Of a stretch of 37,726 nucleotides of DNA, positions 13,690 to 22,606 are shown piece by piece. How positions within the stretch are numbered: the first letter of the stretch is position 1; each line of letters opens with the position of its first letter. The DNA is from JBBSTY01 sp038235385. GTDB lineage: Bacteria > Actinomycetota > Acidimicrobiia > Acidimicrobiales > Acidimicrobilacustridaceae. Location: assembly GCA_038235385.1 (NCBI GenBank), contig JBBSTY010000018.1, forward strand, positions 1-37,726, written 5' to 3'. Position numbers and translations under genes: made by a program. The notes beneath the pieces are model-generated. The model saw only the letters and a list, made by a program, of their open reading frames with translations, did not search any database and was not told the DNA's origin.

Positions 13690-14190
13690 CAGAAAACGTC
13701 ACGGGATGGCCGCCCTCGAGACGCCCGAGTTCATGGTCAGCAAGATGGACGAGTTCGGCTCGCCCGAGTCCTAGAACCACTACGCCGTGGGTTGGGCCCG
13801 GGCGATGGACACCCCCGTTCCAGTGGACCAAGCAGGTCGCGTCCCACTGGAGCGGCACCCGCAACGGCACCATCATCCATCGGCCCAACGGCATCGACGA
13901 GCCGGGCGGCCTGGGTCATGGTTGGTGGCGACCTGCCCGCCTTCGATGACGACATGTGGGAGATCGACGTCCCCAGCGGCGACCTCGACGGTGTCATCAT
14001 CGCCCAGGGCGGACGGTTCGGCGGGTGGGCGGTCTACGTCAAGAACGGAAGGGCCGCGTTCGTCTACAACGTCCTCGGCATCCAGGAGTTCACCACCGAA
14101 GCCACCGAAGCGATCCCCACCGGCACCCACCAGCCAGGTGCGGATGGAGTTCGCCTGTGACGGCGGCGGCCTGGCGAAATTGCGCCGGCC
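13690..14190 (+). pseudogene. second decayed arylsulfatase, C-terminal half, several frameshifts and a TAG
   Basis: The pieces follow arylsulfatase order. ETPEFMVSKMDEFGSPES (13717-13771) is interrupted by TAG at 13772-13774, where Tyr is expected (family: ETYNHYAVGWA). NHYAVGWARAMDTP comes next, then a frame change to FQWTKQVASHWSGTRNG and IIHRPNGIDEPGG. A deletion then leads to DGVIIAQGGRFGGWAVYV with FVYNVLGIQEF, and a last frame change gives QVRMEFACDGGGLAK. The catalytic N-terminal half is absent. It is a relic on the opposite strand to the fragment at 5.4-5.8 kb. Confidence 0.8.
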
Positions 14191-14553
14191 CGCGACACAT
14201 GGTGTCTGAGCGCTGCACTTTCGGGTGGGCTCGGCCCAACACGCGGGATCGCCGACCAGCCCGAGCCGGTTCCGAAGCGGTCCGCTCGTTTGACAGCCAT
14301 GAAACACTGCACCCGCCAGCCTGGGTGAGGTGATCACCGCACCCAAGACCACGCTCGACCCCAGCCGTTCCACGGGACTGCTGTCCACATGTCAGCCGTT
14401 CCGTGGCGATCTCCCAACCGAGGAGGCGTTCCATGGCCCCTGCTCCCGGTCCGATGCGAGAGGCGCACGAGGTCGGTGCAGTCGTGCCGTTCGTGCACCC
14501 GCTCGGACGGCGAGGCCTCACGGATGCGCCAACCGAGTCGACTCCGAGCGGCC
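14191..14553 (+). other. gene-free leader of the respiratory operon
   Basis: About 360 bp between the sulfatase relic and ctaE, which must hold the operon promoter. A perfect -35-like TTGACA is at 14290-14295, but no clear -10 lies 16-18 nt downstream, so the transcription start stays uncertain. The ctaE frame is open upstream to 14389 without family-like sequence. Confidence 0.5.
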
Positions 14554-15141
14554 ATGACCGATCGAGCTGAGTCGGTCGGGGTCGACCCGTTTCCCGGGCG
14601 CCCTGCGCTCGCGAAGATCGGGATGATGATCTTCCTGGCCAGCGATCTGATGTTGTTCTCCGGGCTCTTCGCCGCGAACTTCCTGCTGCGGTCGCGCACG
14701 GCGGTGTGGCCACCAGCCGGGGTCGAGCTCGACCTCCGGGACGCCACCGTGTTCACCATCGTGCTGGTGGCCTCGAGCGCCACGTTCCAGCTCGGAACGA
14801 GGGCCCTCGAGCGGCGAGGCGACGTCGCCGCTCTGCGCCGCTGGACGGGGATCACCATCATCCTCGGCGTCGCCTTCCTGGCCAACCAGTTCCGGGACTA
14901 CGCATCGCTCGACTTCTCGGCGACGGAGAGCGCCTACGGGTCGGTCTACTGGACGTTGACCGGGCTCCACGCCTTCCACGTGACCGTCGGCCTGCTTCTG
15001 CTGGCGGCGATCATGGTCCGAACCGCCTACCCGGGCTTCGACCGACGAGACGCCCCGGCAGCGGTGAGCATCGGGTACTTCTGGCACTTCGTCGACGTCG
15101 TCTGGATCGCCGTCTACACCACCCTCTTCCTGATCCGATGA
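14554..15141 (+). CDS. ctaE: cytochrome c oxidase subunit III
   Basis: 195 residues with five predicted transmembrane helices, the short actinobacterial form. Conserved features include KIGMMIFLASDLMLFSGLFA in helix 1, TGLHAFHVTVGLL and the final YFWHFVDVVWI. Subunit III supports proton uptake into the D-channel and the stability of the aa3 oxidase. The start at 14554 (MTDRAES) is chosen where family similarity begins; ATG at 14524 is possible, as neither has a strong ribosome-binding site. First gene of an eight-gene operon; its stop overlaps qcrC in ATGA. Confidence 0.94.
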   Translation: MTDRAESVGVDPFPGRPALAKIGMMIFLASDLMLFSGLFAANFLLRSRTAVWPPAGVELDLRDATVFTIVLVASSATFQLGTRALERRGDVAALRRWTGITIILGVAFLANQFRDYASLDFSATESAYGSVYWTLTGLHAFHVTVGLLLLAAIMVRTAYPGFDRRDAPAAVSIGYFWHFVDVVWIAVYTTLFLIR

Positions 15142-16076
15142 GCACCTCCAGGATGTCCGCGCTCCCCCATCTGTTGGCGATCGCCAGCAGCATCGCGCTG
15201 ACGGCTGGGATCACGATGATCCCGCTCGTCGCCGGCCACGCCGCAACCCCCGCCCAGGAGCGTCCCGTCCCCGATGGCGCCGAGCTCTACGGCACGACGT
15301 GCGCCAGCTGCCACGCGCCCGACGGGAGGGGAACCCCGGATGGCCCGAGCTTGCTCGACGAGGGTCCAGCCGCGGTCGACTGGGTGCTCCGCACCGGTCG
15401 CATGCCGTTGTCCTCACCGGGGGTTCAGGCTGTCGCCCGATCCGAGCCGCGCTTCGACTCGGCTCAGATCGATGCCATCATCTCGCACCTGCAGTCGTTG
15501 GGCATGGAGGGACCGGGGATCCCGACCGTCGACCTGAGCGGTGCCGACGTCGTACGGGGCGGCGAGATCTTCCGCCGCAACTGCGCCTCGTGCCATCAGT
15601 CCGTGGCGCAGGGAGGCGCGGTCAACGGGGGTCGGGATGCGCCCGACCTCCAGGGCGTCGATGCGTTGACCATCGCCGAGGTCCTGAAGGTCGGGCCGGG
15701 CGTGATGCCGAACTTCTCCGAGCTCGACGACACGGAGGTCGCCGATGTCTCCGCGTGGGTGATCCAGGTCGGCCAGGAGCCCGACGACCGAGGCGGGGCC
15801 GGCATCGGCCACATCGGTCCGATCGCCGAGGGCCTCGCCCTCCTGCTGGTGATCGCCATCGGCGTGCTGGGGCTGGCGCGCTGGATCGGGGACAGGACCA
15901 CCGACATGGTCGCGTCGGAACCCATCGAGGTTGCGCCGGCAGGTGGTTCCCACGCGGGCGCAGTGAGCGTCGAGGAACCGAGGTCCTGGGCGGCCAGGCT
16001 CGGTTCCCGGCTGGTGGCACTGGCCGCCGTCGTCGCGGTGGTCATGGACTGGGTCAAGACGCGGAGGAGCCGATGA
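15138..16076 (+). CDS. qcrC: diheme cytochrome c subunit of the bcc complex
   Basis: 312 residues. N-terminal signal/anchor helix (about 8-33), then two cytochrome c domains with CASCH at 55-59 and 149-153; each Met axial ligand is likely in the RMPLSSP and VMPNFSE segments. In actinobacteria this fused diheme subunit replaces soluble cytochrome c and passes electrons straight to CuA of the oxidase. The C-terminus has a membrane helix (about 234-255) and a second hydrophobic stretch near 286-305, more than the usual single C-terminal anchor. ATGA overlaps with both neighbours. Confidence 0.94.
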   Translation: MSTSRMSALPHLLAIASSIALTAGITMIPLVAGHAATPAQERPVPDGAELYGTTCASCHAPDGRGTPDGPSLLDEGPAAVDWVLRTGRMPLSSPGVQAVARSEPRFDSAQIDAIISHLQSLGMEGPGIPTVDLSGADVVRGGEIFRRNCASCHQSVAQGGAVNGGRDAPDLQGVDALTIAEVLKVGPGVMPNFSELDDTEVADVSAWVIQVGQEPDDRGGAGIGHIGPIAEGLALLLVIAIGVLGLARWIGDRTTDMVASEPIEVAPAGGSHAGAVSVEEPRSWAARLGSRLVALAAVVAVVMDWVKTRRSR

Positions 16077-17104
16077 ACGAGTCCGGCGTGGGGAGCGATG
16101 GGGAACGACCGGATCGACGCAGACGGGAGGAACCCGACCAGCACGATCAGGAGCGTGCCGACTTCGAGGCGGCGATCCGTGCCGCGTCGCTCTCGCCCCG
16201 CGACGTGCGCCGTCTCGACAACGGCGACGGGTCCAGCCAGCTCCTCGCGATCGGCGAGGCCCCCCGGGGTCGCCCCGGCCTGGTCGCGCTCCTGTTGGTC
16301 CTGGCCGCAGCGAGCGCCGTCGGCTTCGCCGTGGTGTACGTGCTCGGCGGCCAGCACCAGCTCCAGGGCGTGCTGCTCGGGGGATCGCTGGCGCTGATCG
16401 GCGTGGCCCTCGTCGCCTGGAGCAAGCGACTCCTGCCCGAGACGCTGTCGCTCGAGACACGCCCGCCTCTCGACGAGGGCAACCACGATGCCCTGGACGA
16501 CGACCTGGCCCGGTCCGAGTTGGACGTGCGTGGCCGCCGGATGCTCCTCCGGCTCCTCGCCGGAGCGGGCGCGGCGGTCGCGGCCGCCATCGCCTTTCCG
16601 TTGCGTTCGCTCGGCCCCGATCCCGACGGCGCACTTGAGCACACCTCGTGGCGGCCCGGACGGCGCCTCGTCACCGCCGAAGGAGCTCCCGTCCACGAGG
16701 ACGACATCCCCATGGACGGCGCCCTCACCGTGTACCCCGAGGCGCACACCGATGCTGCGGACTCCCAGGTGATGCTGGTGCGGGTGCCTGGAGAGCTCCT
16801 GTCCGCCGCAACCGTCGCCGGCGGCGTGGTCGACGGCAGGGTCGCGTACTCCAAGGTGTGCTCGCACGCCGGGTGCCCGGTGGGTCAGTTCCGGGTCGAT
16901 CACCGATCACCCGATACGAGCTACCAACTGCTGTGCCCCTGCCACCAGTCCCTCTTCGACGTGCTCGAGGGGTGCCGGGTGCTGGCCGGACCGGCGGCCA
17001 CCCCGCTTCCCCAACTGCCCCTCGCGACCGATGACGACGGCTACCTCATCGCCACGGACGACTTCCCGTCACCCGTCGGGCCGTCGTACTGGAACGAGCC
17101 ATGA
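16073..17104 (+). CDS. qcrA: Rieske iron-sulfur subunit of the bcc complex
   Basis: 343 residues. A charged cytoplasmic N-terminus of ~65 residues is followed by two helices (about 68-92 and 97-115). A third hydrophobic segment after RGRRMLLRL resembles a twin-arginine signal. The Rieske domain has CSHAGCPVG and CPCHQS, the complete two-Cys, two-His [2Fe-2S] ligand set. This three-helix layout is typical of actinobacterial QcrA. It carries electrons from menaquinol to the diheme cytochrome. ATGA overlaps on both sides. Confidence 0.95.
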   Translation: MNESGVGSDGERPDRRRREEPDQHDQERADFEAAIRAASLSPRDVRRLDNGDGSSQLLAIGEAPRGRPGLVALLLVLAAASAVGFAVVYVLGGQHQLQGVLLGGSLALIGVALVAWSKRLLPETLSLETRPPLDEGNHDALDDDLARSELDVRGRRMLLRLLAGAGAAVAAAIAFPLRSLGPDPDGALEHTSWRPGRRLVTAEGAPVHEDDIPMDGALTVYPEAHTDAADSQVMLVRVPGELLSAATVAGGVVDGRVAYSKVCSHAGCPVGQFRVDHRSPDTSYQLLCPCHQSLFDVLEGCRVLAGPAATPLPQLPLATDDDGYLIATDDFPSPVGPSYWNEP

Positions 17105-18588
17105 AGCTCGGCCAGGCCGTCCGTCCGCTGACCGACCGCCTCGGCGGAACCCGCTTCGCGCGGGTCACAGCCAACAAGATCTTCCCCCGTCACTGGTCGT
17201 TCGTCCTCGGGGAAGTGGCGCTCTACTCCTTCCTCGTGCTGGTGGCCACGGGCATCTACCTGACCTTCTTCTTCGTTCCGTCGGATTCCGAGGTGGTCTA
17301 CGACGGCCTGTACGGACCGCTGGTCGGGACCAGCGTCTCGGAGGCCTACGCATCCACCATGCGCCTCAGCTTCGAGGCTCGGGCGGGCCTCTTGATCCGC
17401 CAGACGCACCATTGGGCAGCGCTCCTCTTCATCGGGTCGATCATGGTGCACATGGCCCGCGTGTACTTCACCGGCGCCTTCCGCCGGCCACGTGAGCTGA
17501 ACTGGATCATCGGCATGACGCTCCTGCTCCTCGCGACCGGCATGGGGTTCACCGGCTACTCGCTGCCCGGTGACCTGCTGTCGGGCACCGGGCTCCGGAT
17601 CGCCTACTCGGTGGCCGAGTCGATCCCCCTGGCCGGCCCCTGGCTCACCTTCCTCATCTTCGGTGGCGAATGGCCCGTCGCCGGCTTCACCTCGCGCCTG
17701 TACGCCCTGCACATCATCGTGCTCCCCGTGGTCATCCTGGGTCTGCTGACCGCCCATCTCATGATCCTGTGGCGCCAGAAGCACACCCACATGACCGGAG
17801 CCGGCGCTCGGGAGCACAACATCATCGGCGAGCGGCTGTGGCCTGCGTACGCCATGAAGGCGGGCGGACTGGCCCTACTCGTCTCGGGTGGCCTGTTCCT
17901 GCTCGGCGGCCTCGTGCAGATCAACCCGGTGTGGCTCTACGGACCCTATGACCCGGCATCGGTCTCCATCGCGTCCCAGCCCGACTGGTACATCGGTTTC
18001 CTGGAGGGTTCGCTCCGACTCTGGCCCGGCTGGCAGTTCGACATCTTCGGCGTGCGCATCGCCGCCCTGTTCTGGTCCGGGGTCGTCCTGCCGGGCCTGA
18101 TGTTCACCATCCTCTACGCCGTGCCGTACCTGCACCGGCGCTTCACGGGCGACGACGAGATCCACCACCTGGCCCAGCGGCCTCGGCAGGCGCCAGGGCG
18201 AACCGCGGCGGGCGCGGCCGCCATCGCCTTCTACCTGGTGCTCGTCGTGGCCGGTGGCCAGGACGTGCTGGCGGCGCACTTCTCCATTTCGGTCGACCGC
18301 CTCCGCAGCATCTTGCGCGTCCTGGTCTTCGTCGCTCCGCTCGTCACCGGACTGGTGGCCTACCGGCTGTGTCGCAACCTGGCCGACGGAGCCAGCCACC
18401 CGGAACGGAACCCGGTCGGCAACGTGCTGGCGCGCACCGAGGACGGTCGCTACGTCGCCGTCCACCCGTCGAACGCTGATCCGACGGCGGCGGCCGCAGA
18501 CCACGCGTCGGCCGACCGGCACCCGGCGGACGACGGTGGGTCGGGCCCACCCGCCGTCGACGCCGACGCGCCCGTGGGGGGACCATGA
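17101..18588 (+). CDS. qcrB: cytochrome b subunit of the bcc complex
   Basis: 495 residues. The N-terminal four-helix b domain has heme-ligand His pairs in RQTHHWAALLFIGSIMVHMA and LYALHIIVLP...TAHLMIL. The quinol-site loop is PDWYIGF, the actinobacterial form of PEWY. The C-terminal part adds further helices and then a ~90-residue hydrophilic Ala/Asp-rich tail. This subunit oxidises menaquinol and bifurcates electrons to the Rieske centre and the b hemes. ATGA overlaps with qcrA and ctaC. Confidence 0.95.
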   Translation: MKLGQAVRPLTDRLGGTRFARVTANKIFPRHWSFVLGEVALYSFLVLVATGIYLTFFFVPSDSEVVYDGLYGPLVGTSVSEAYASTMRLSFEARAGLLIRQTHHWAALLFIGSIMVHMARVYFTGAFRRPRELNWIIGMTLLLLATGMGFTGYSLPGDLLSGTGLRIAYSVAESIPLAGPWLTFLIFGGEWPVAGFTSRLYALHIIVLPVVILGLLTAHLMILWRQKHTHMTGAGAREHNIIGERLWPAYAMKAGGLALLVSGGLFLLGGLVQINPVWLYGPYDPASVSIASQPDWYIGFLEGSLRLWPGWQFDIFGVRIAALFWSGVVLPGLMFTILYAVPYLHRRFTGDDEIHHLAQRPRQAPGRTAAGAAAIAFYLVLVVAGGQDVLAAHFSISVDRLRSILRVLVFVAPLVTGLVAYRLCRNLADGASHPERNPVGNVLARTEDGRYVAVHPSNADPTAAAADHASADRHPADDGGSGPPAVDADAPVGGP

Positions 18589-19331
18589 GAGACGAGCTCC
18601 AACGGGTCACGCTCGACCGCCGCCCCGTCCAGCTCCTGGCGGCGGTGGCGGCCGTAATCGCCCTGGGCGGCTGCGCCGAGCAGCTCGGTCTCCCTCGCGC
18701 CGCCTCCGACCAGGGCGAGACGGTCGGCCAGGTGTTCAACCTCTACCTGATCGTCGCCTACGTGATCGGCGCCATCGTGATGGGACTGATCATCTTCGTC
18801 ATGGTTCGCGGTCGAGCCTCACGTCACGGCGACGGTCCCGGGTCCCAACGCCACCACAACACCCCCCTCGAGATCACCTACACCGTGATCCCCCTGCTCA
18901 TCGTCGGCGCGCTCACCGTGGTCACGCTGTTCACCATCGGCGACGTGGCCTCGGACGCACCGGACCCCGACCTCGCCATCGAGGTCCAGGGCTACCAATG
19001 GGGCTGGCAGTTCACCTATCCCGACAGCGGCGTGGTGATCACCGGCGACGGCGGGACCCCGACCGAGCTGGTGCTGCCGGCACCGGCGACGGTCCGCTTC
19101 ACCGTCCGGTCCAACGACGTGATCCACAGCTTCTGGGTGCCGGCGTTCCGCTTCAAGCGGGACCTCATCCCCGGGACACCGACGTCGTTCTCGGTGGACA
19201 CCAACGAGATCGGGACCTTCGACGGCCACTGCGCCGAGTTCTGCGGGTTGCAGCACGCCGAGATGACCTTCACGGTTCGCACCGTCTCGCCATCGGATTT
19301 CCAGACCTGGTTGCAGGACCACGAGGGGTGA
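18585..19331 (+). CDS. ctaC: cytochrome c oxidase subunit II
   Basis: 248 residues. Lipoprotein-type signal LGGC (Cys30), two membrane helices (about 52-74 and 96-118), then the CuA cupredoxin domain. All CuA ligands are present: His181 (DVIHSFWVP), Cys216, Glu218, Cys220, His224 and Met227 (CAEFCGLQHAEM). The aromatic electron-entry patch YQWGWQF is at 137-143. No cytochrome c domain is fused, consistent with electrons coming from QcrC. Here it lies inside the qcr operon rather than elsewhere on the chromosome. Confidence 0.95.
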   Translation: MRDELQRVTLDRRPVQLLAAVAAVIALGGCAEQLGLPRAASDQGETVGQVFNLYLIVAYVIGAIVMGLIIFVMVRGRASRHGDGPGSQRHHNTPLEITYTVIPLLIVGALTVVTLFTIGDVASDAPDPDLAIEVQGYQWGWQFTYPDSGVVITGDGGTPTELVLPAPATVRFTVRSNDVIHSFWVPAFRFKRDLIPGTPTSFSVDTNEIGTFDGHCAEFCGLQHAEMTFTVRTVSPSDFQTWLQDHEG

Positions 19332-19335
19332 CGTC

Positions 19336-21159
19336 ATGACCAGCACGACCTCCGAGGCCTCCCCCTCTGGCGAGGAGCTCGAACCTCCCACAACCGAGAT
19401 CATCCGCAGACCCAACCTCGGGCTGGTCGACTGGTTGACCACCACCGACCACAAGCGCATCGGCATCCTCTACGCCCTCACCTCGCTCGTCATGGCGCTG
19501 GTCGGGGCGAGCCTGGCCGGCATCATCCGTGGTGAGCTGGCGCTACCCGGCCAACAGATCGTCGGCTCGAGCACCTACAACCAGGTGTTCACGATGCACG
19601 GCACGGTGATGGTGTACCTCTTCGCCGTCCCGTTCGCCTTCGCGGTGGGCAACTACCTGGTCCCGCTGATGGTCGGGGCGCCCGACATGGCCTTCCCCCG
19701 CATCAACATGGTCTCGTACTGGCTCTACCTGCTCGGCGCGCTGATCGTCCTGTCCGGGTTCCTGACCAGCTCCGGGGCGGCCAGCTTCGGATGGTTCGCC
19801 TACCCCCCGTTGTCGGGCCAGGCCGGATCGCCCGGCCTCGGCGGCGACCTGTGGGTCGTCGGGCTGATGCTGACGGGCACCTCGGGGATCCTCACCGCGC
19901 TGAACATCGTCACAACGATCATCATGTTGCGCGCCCCGGGGATGACCATGTTCCGCATGCCGATCCTGGTCTGGGACATGCTGCTGACGTCGTTCATGGT
20001 GCTCATCGTCTTCCCGGTCTTCACCTCAGCGCTCCTGATGCTGCTCCTCGACCGGCGATACGGCACGAACTTCTTCGCGCCCGAGAGCGGTGGTCAACCG
20101 ATCCTCTGGCAGCACCTGTTCTGGTTCTTCGGTCATCCCGAGGTGTACATCGTCGCCCTCCCCTACTTCGGGATGGTCACCGAGATCTTCCCGGTGTTCT
20201 CGCGCAAACCGATGTTCGGCTACAAGGGCATGGTCCTGTCCACCATGGCGATCGCCGCGCTGTCGACGTCGGTCTGGGCCCACCACATGTTCGCCACCGG
20301 CGACGTGTACCTCGCGTACTTCGCCGTGACCAGCGCGCTGATCGCCGTTCCCACCGGCATCAAGTTCTTCGACTGGATCGGGTCCATGTGGGGCGGCCGG
20401 ATCACCTTCACCACCCCGATGTTGTTCGCCATCGGGTTCCTGTTCACCTTCCTCCTCGGAGGGCTCACCGGGGTGATCCTGTCGTCGCCCACCCTCGACT
20501 TCTCCCTGACCGACACGTACTTCGTGGTCGCCCACTTCCACTACGTCATGGGCGGCACCGTCGTGTTCGCCGTCTTCGCCGCGCTGTACTTCTGGTGGCC
20601 GAAGGTCACCGGCCGCATGCTCGATGCGCGTCTCGGGCGTTGGCACTTCTGGTTGCTCCTCGTCGGGTTCAACGTCACCTTCCTCGTCCAGCACCGAGCC
20701 GGACTCGAGGGCATGCCCCGGCGGGTCGCCGACTACCCCGCCTACGCCCCCTACGCCACCGAGAACCTGATCTCCTCGCTGGGTGCGGCGATCATCGCGC
20801 TGTCGCTCGTGCCCTTCGTCTGGGCCCTCATCCGGCAGTGGCGTCGGCCCGAGCCGAGCGGCCCGGATCCATGGGACGGCTACACGCTCGAATGGCTGAC
20901 CTCGTCGCCGCCACCGGAGCACAACTTCGACTGGCTGCCGACCATCCGCTCGGAGCGGCCGGCGTACGACTGGCGCCATCGCGACACCGACGGAGTCGGC
21001 GCCCTCGGGCCCGATGATCCGTGGCGGCGCCGAACGCTGCACGACACGAAGTGGTTTCCGCTCCACCCCTGGGTCGAGGAGCATCCCGGGTCCGCCCGAA
21101 CCGGACCCCCACCGGGAACGCCGGTCACCCGAGAAGCCGAAGAGAGCCCGGACGCGTGA
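19336..21159 (+). CDS. ctaD: cytochrome c oxidase subunit I (aa3 type)
   Basis: 607 residues, twelve helices. Heme a/a3 and CuB ligands are His88 (FTMHGTV), His267 in HPEVY with the cross-linked Tyr271, His316/His317 (AHHMF), His400 and His402 (HFHYV). Glu269 of the HPE motif ends the D-channel, and VGNYLVPLMVGAPDMAFPR gives its entry residues. PTGIKFFDW supplies the K-channel Lys. These features make it an A1-type proton-pumping haem-copper oxidase. A 90-residue Pro/Trp-rich C-terminal tail is present, as in actinobacteria. It starts 4 nt after ctaC and overlaps ctaF in GTGA. Confidence 0.96.
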   Translation: MTSTTSEASPSGEELEPPTTEIIRRPNLGLVDWLTTTDHKRIGILYALTSLVMALVGASLAGIIRGELALPGQQIVGSSTYNQVFTMHGTVMVYLFAVPFAFAVGNYLVPLMVGAPDMAFPRINMVSYWLYLLGALIVLSGFLTSSGAASFGWFAYPPLSGQAGSPGLGGDLWVVGLMLTGTSGILTALNIVTTIIMLRAPGMTMFRMPILVWDMLLTSFMVLIVFPVFTSALLMLLLDRRYGTNFFAPESGGQPILWQHLFWFFGHPEVYIVALPYFGMVTEIFPVFSRKPMFGYKGMVLSTMAIAALSTSVWAHHMFATGDVYLAYFAVTSALIAVPTGIKFFDWIGSMWGGRITFTTPMLFAIGFLFTFLLGGLTGVILSSPTLDFSLTDTYFVVAHFHYVMGGTVVFAVFAALYFWWPKVTGRMLDARLGRWHFWLLLVGFNVTFLVQHRAGLEGMPRRVADYPAYAPYATENLISSLGAAIIALSLVPFVWALIRQWRRPEPSGPDPWDGYTLEWLTSSPPPEHNFDWLPTIRSERPAYDWRHRDTDGVGALGPDDPWRRRTLHDTKWFPLHPWVEEHPGSARTGPPPGTPVTREAEESPDA

Positions 21160-21542
21160 GGGTCGAGGCCATCCTGTGGACGACTGCCCTCGTCTTCTAC
21201 CTGATCGCCGGGGGCGCCTACTGGATCCTCGCCGGCGACCCGGTCGGGGTGACCGCGCTGCTCGTCGCGTCGCTCTTCGGAGCGGTCGGCGGCGCCAACG
21301 CGTGGCTGTGGCGACGACGCATCGGCGACCGATCCGAGGACATCGCCGATGCGACGATCGCGGCCAACGCGGGTCAGATCGGCTACTTCCCGGCTTCGAG
21401 CGCGTGGCCGCTCCCCATCAGCGCCGGGATCGCGTTGGTGGCCCTGGGTGTCCTCTTCGGTCTGTGGACCGCCGTGCCGGGGCTCGCCTTGCTCTCGCTG
21501 GGGGCCGCCCGCGTGCTCGACGAGAGCATGCACAAGCGATGA
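21156..21542 (+). CDS. ctaF: actinobacterial cytochrome c oxidase subunit IV
   Basis: 128 residues. Two helices at the start (about 6-25 and 30-50, the second ending GGANAWLWRRR) and two near the end (about 85-115). This is the pattern of the small actinobacterial CtaF subunit, which stabilises the supercomplex. GTG start in a GTGA overlap with ctaD. Position directly behind ctaD supports the call. Confidence 0.85.
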   Translation: MRVEAILWTTALVFYLIAGGAYWILAGDPVGVTALLVASLFGAVGGANAWLWRRRIGDRSEDIADATIAANAGQIGYFPASSAWPLPISAGIALVALGVLFGLWTAVPGLALLSLGAARVLDESMHKR

Positions 21543-21552
21543 CGAGGGCGCG

Positions 21553-22410
21553 GTGAGCGGGAGCTCGATCCTGGCCCACGTCCAGCCGCCGCAGGCCGCC
21601 TTCGTCGTGATCGTCTCGGTCCTCGGCGCAGTTGGCTTCCACCGGTTGTCCGCCCCGGCCACCGGCGCGCAACGGACGGCCCGCGGTCGCCGACGGCTGT
21701 GGTGCTGGTTCGCGGGGCTCACGGTCGTGATCGTGGCCGAGCTCCCGCCGCTCGGGACCTACGTCGACGAACGCTTCAGCGCGCACATGGTGCAGCACCT
21801 CCTCTTCTGCTTCGTCGCCGCCCCGCTCTTCGTGCTCGCCCGTCCGGGCGTCGCCCTGGCCCGCACGATCACCCCCCGGAGCCGGGGGTCGAGCGGGGCG
21901 CGCACCGCGCGCCTGGCCCTCCGACGTTCGTTGTCCCCAGCCGTCGGATGGGTGCTGTTCGTCGGGTTCGTGTGGGTCGTGCACTTCAGCGTCCTCTACG
22001 ACCTCGCCGTGGACAACGCCGCGCTGCACTCCCTCGAGCACGCCGGCTTCCTCGTCACCGCTGTCCTGCTCTGGCGACCGCTGCTGGGGCCGCGCTCGAG
22101 CGCACTGCCCGATGTGTTGAAGATGCCCTACGTCCTCATCCTCATGCCGGCCCTGGCGTTCTGTGGGCTGGCGATCTTCAGCGCCGATCACCCGCTGTAC
22201 TCCTCGTACCAGAGCTTCCCCGACTCCCTGGCCGACCAGCGTCTCGGGGGTGCGATCATGTGGGTGCTGCCCATCGTGGTCCTCCTCCCCCTGCTGCTCG
22301 GCCTCGTGGTCGCCTGGTGGCGACACGAGGAGAAGATCCAAGCCCTCATCGAACGGCCACCACCCCGGCACCCGGCCCGCCAGCCCGCACCACCCGATGT
22401 CCGCCGCTGA
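21553..22410 (+). CDS. ctaG: CtaG-type cytochrome c oxidase assembly protein
   Basis: 285 residues with about seven helices. The caa3_CtaG family signature includes FSAHMVQHLLFCFVAAPLFV, then WVVHFSVLYD and HSLEHAGFLVTAVLLW; the membrane His/Met residues are likely copper-handling. This family assists CuB-site assembly in oxidase subunit I. GTG start 10 nt after ctaF. It ends the respiratory operon; no hairpin terminator was seen directly after it. Confidence 0.9.
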   Translation: MSGSSILAHVQPPQAAFVVIVSVLGAVGFHRLSAPATGAQRTARGRRRLWCWFAGLTVVIVAELPPLGTYVDERFSAHMVQHLLFCFVAAPLFVLARPGVALARTITPRSRGSSGARTARLALRRSLSPAVGWVLFVGFVWVVHFSVLYDLAVDNAALHSLEHAGFLVTAVLLWRPLLGPRSSALPDVLKMPYVLILMPALAFCGLAIFSADHPLYSSYQSFPDSLADQRLGGAIMWVLPIVVLLPLLLGLVVAWWRHEEKIQALIERPPPRHPARQPAPPDVRR

Positions 22411-22606
22411 CGAGCGTCGCCAGAAGCGGTCGTGACCGAGAGCCCCATCGCGCCCCGACGACCGACAACCGACGACCGACGACGGCGCGACGAGCCGACC
22501 GCTCGGCTGATCGGCACACGCCAGCGACGTCGCAACGAGTGCCGCAGTCGAGCTCGCACCCAGTGGCTCACGGTCGAGATCAGCCCCTGGACCGGCGCCC
22601 GGCGGC

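Noticed and set aside
15414..16903. Minus-strand frames over the qcrC/qcrA genes
   Set aside because: Antisense shadows of conserved respiratory genes.
22430..22520. CGACCGACAACCGACGACCGACGAC run as a CRISPR-like or regulatory repeat
   Set aside because: Short irregular simple-sequence run with no spacers.
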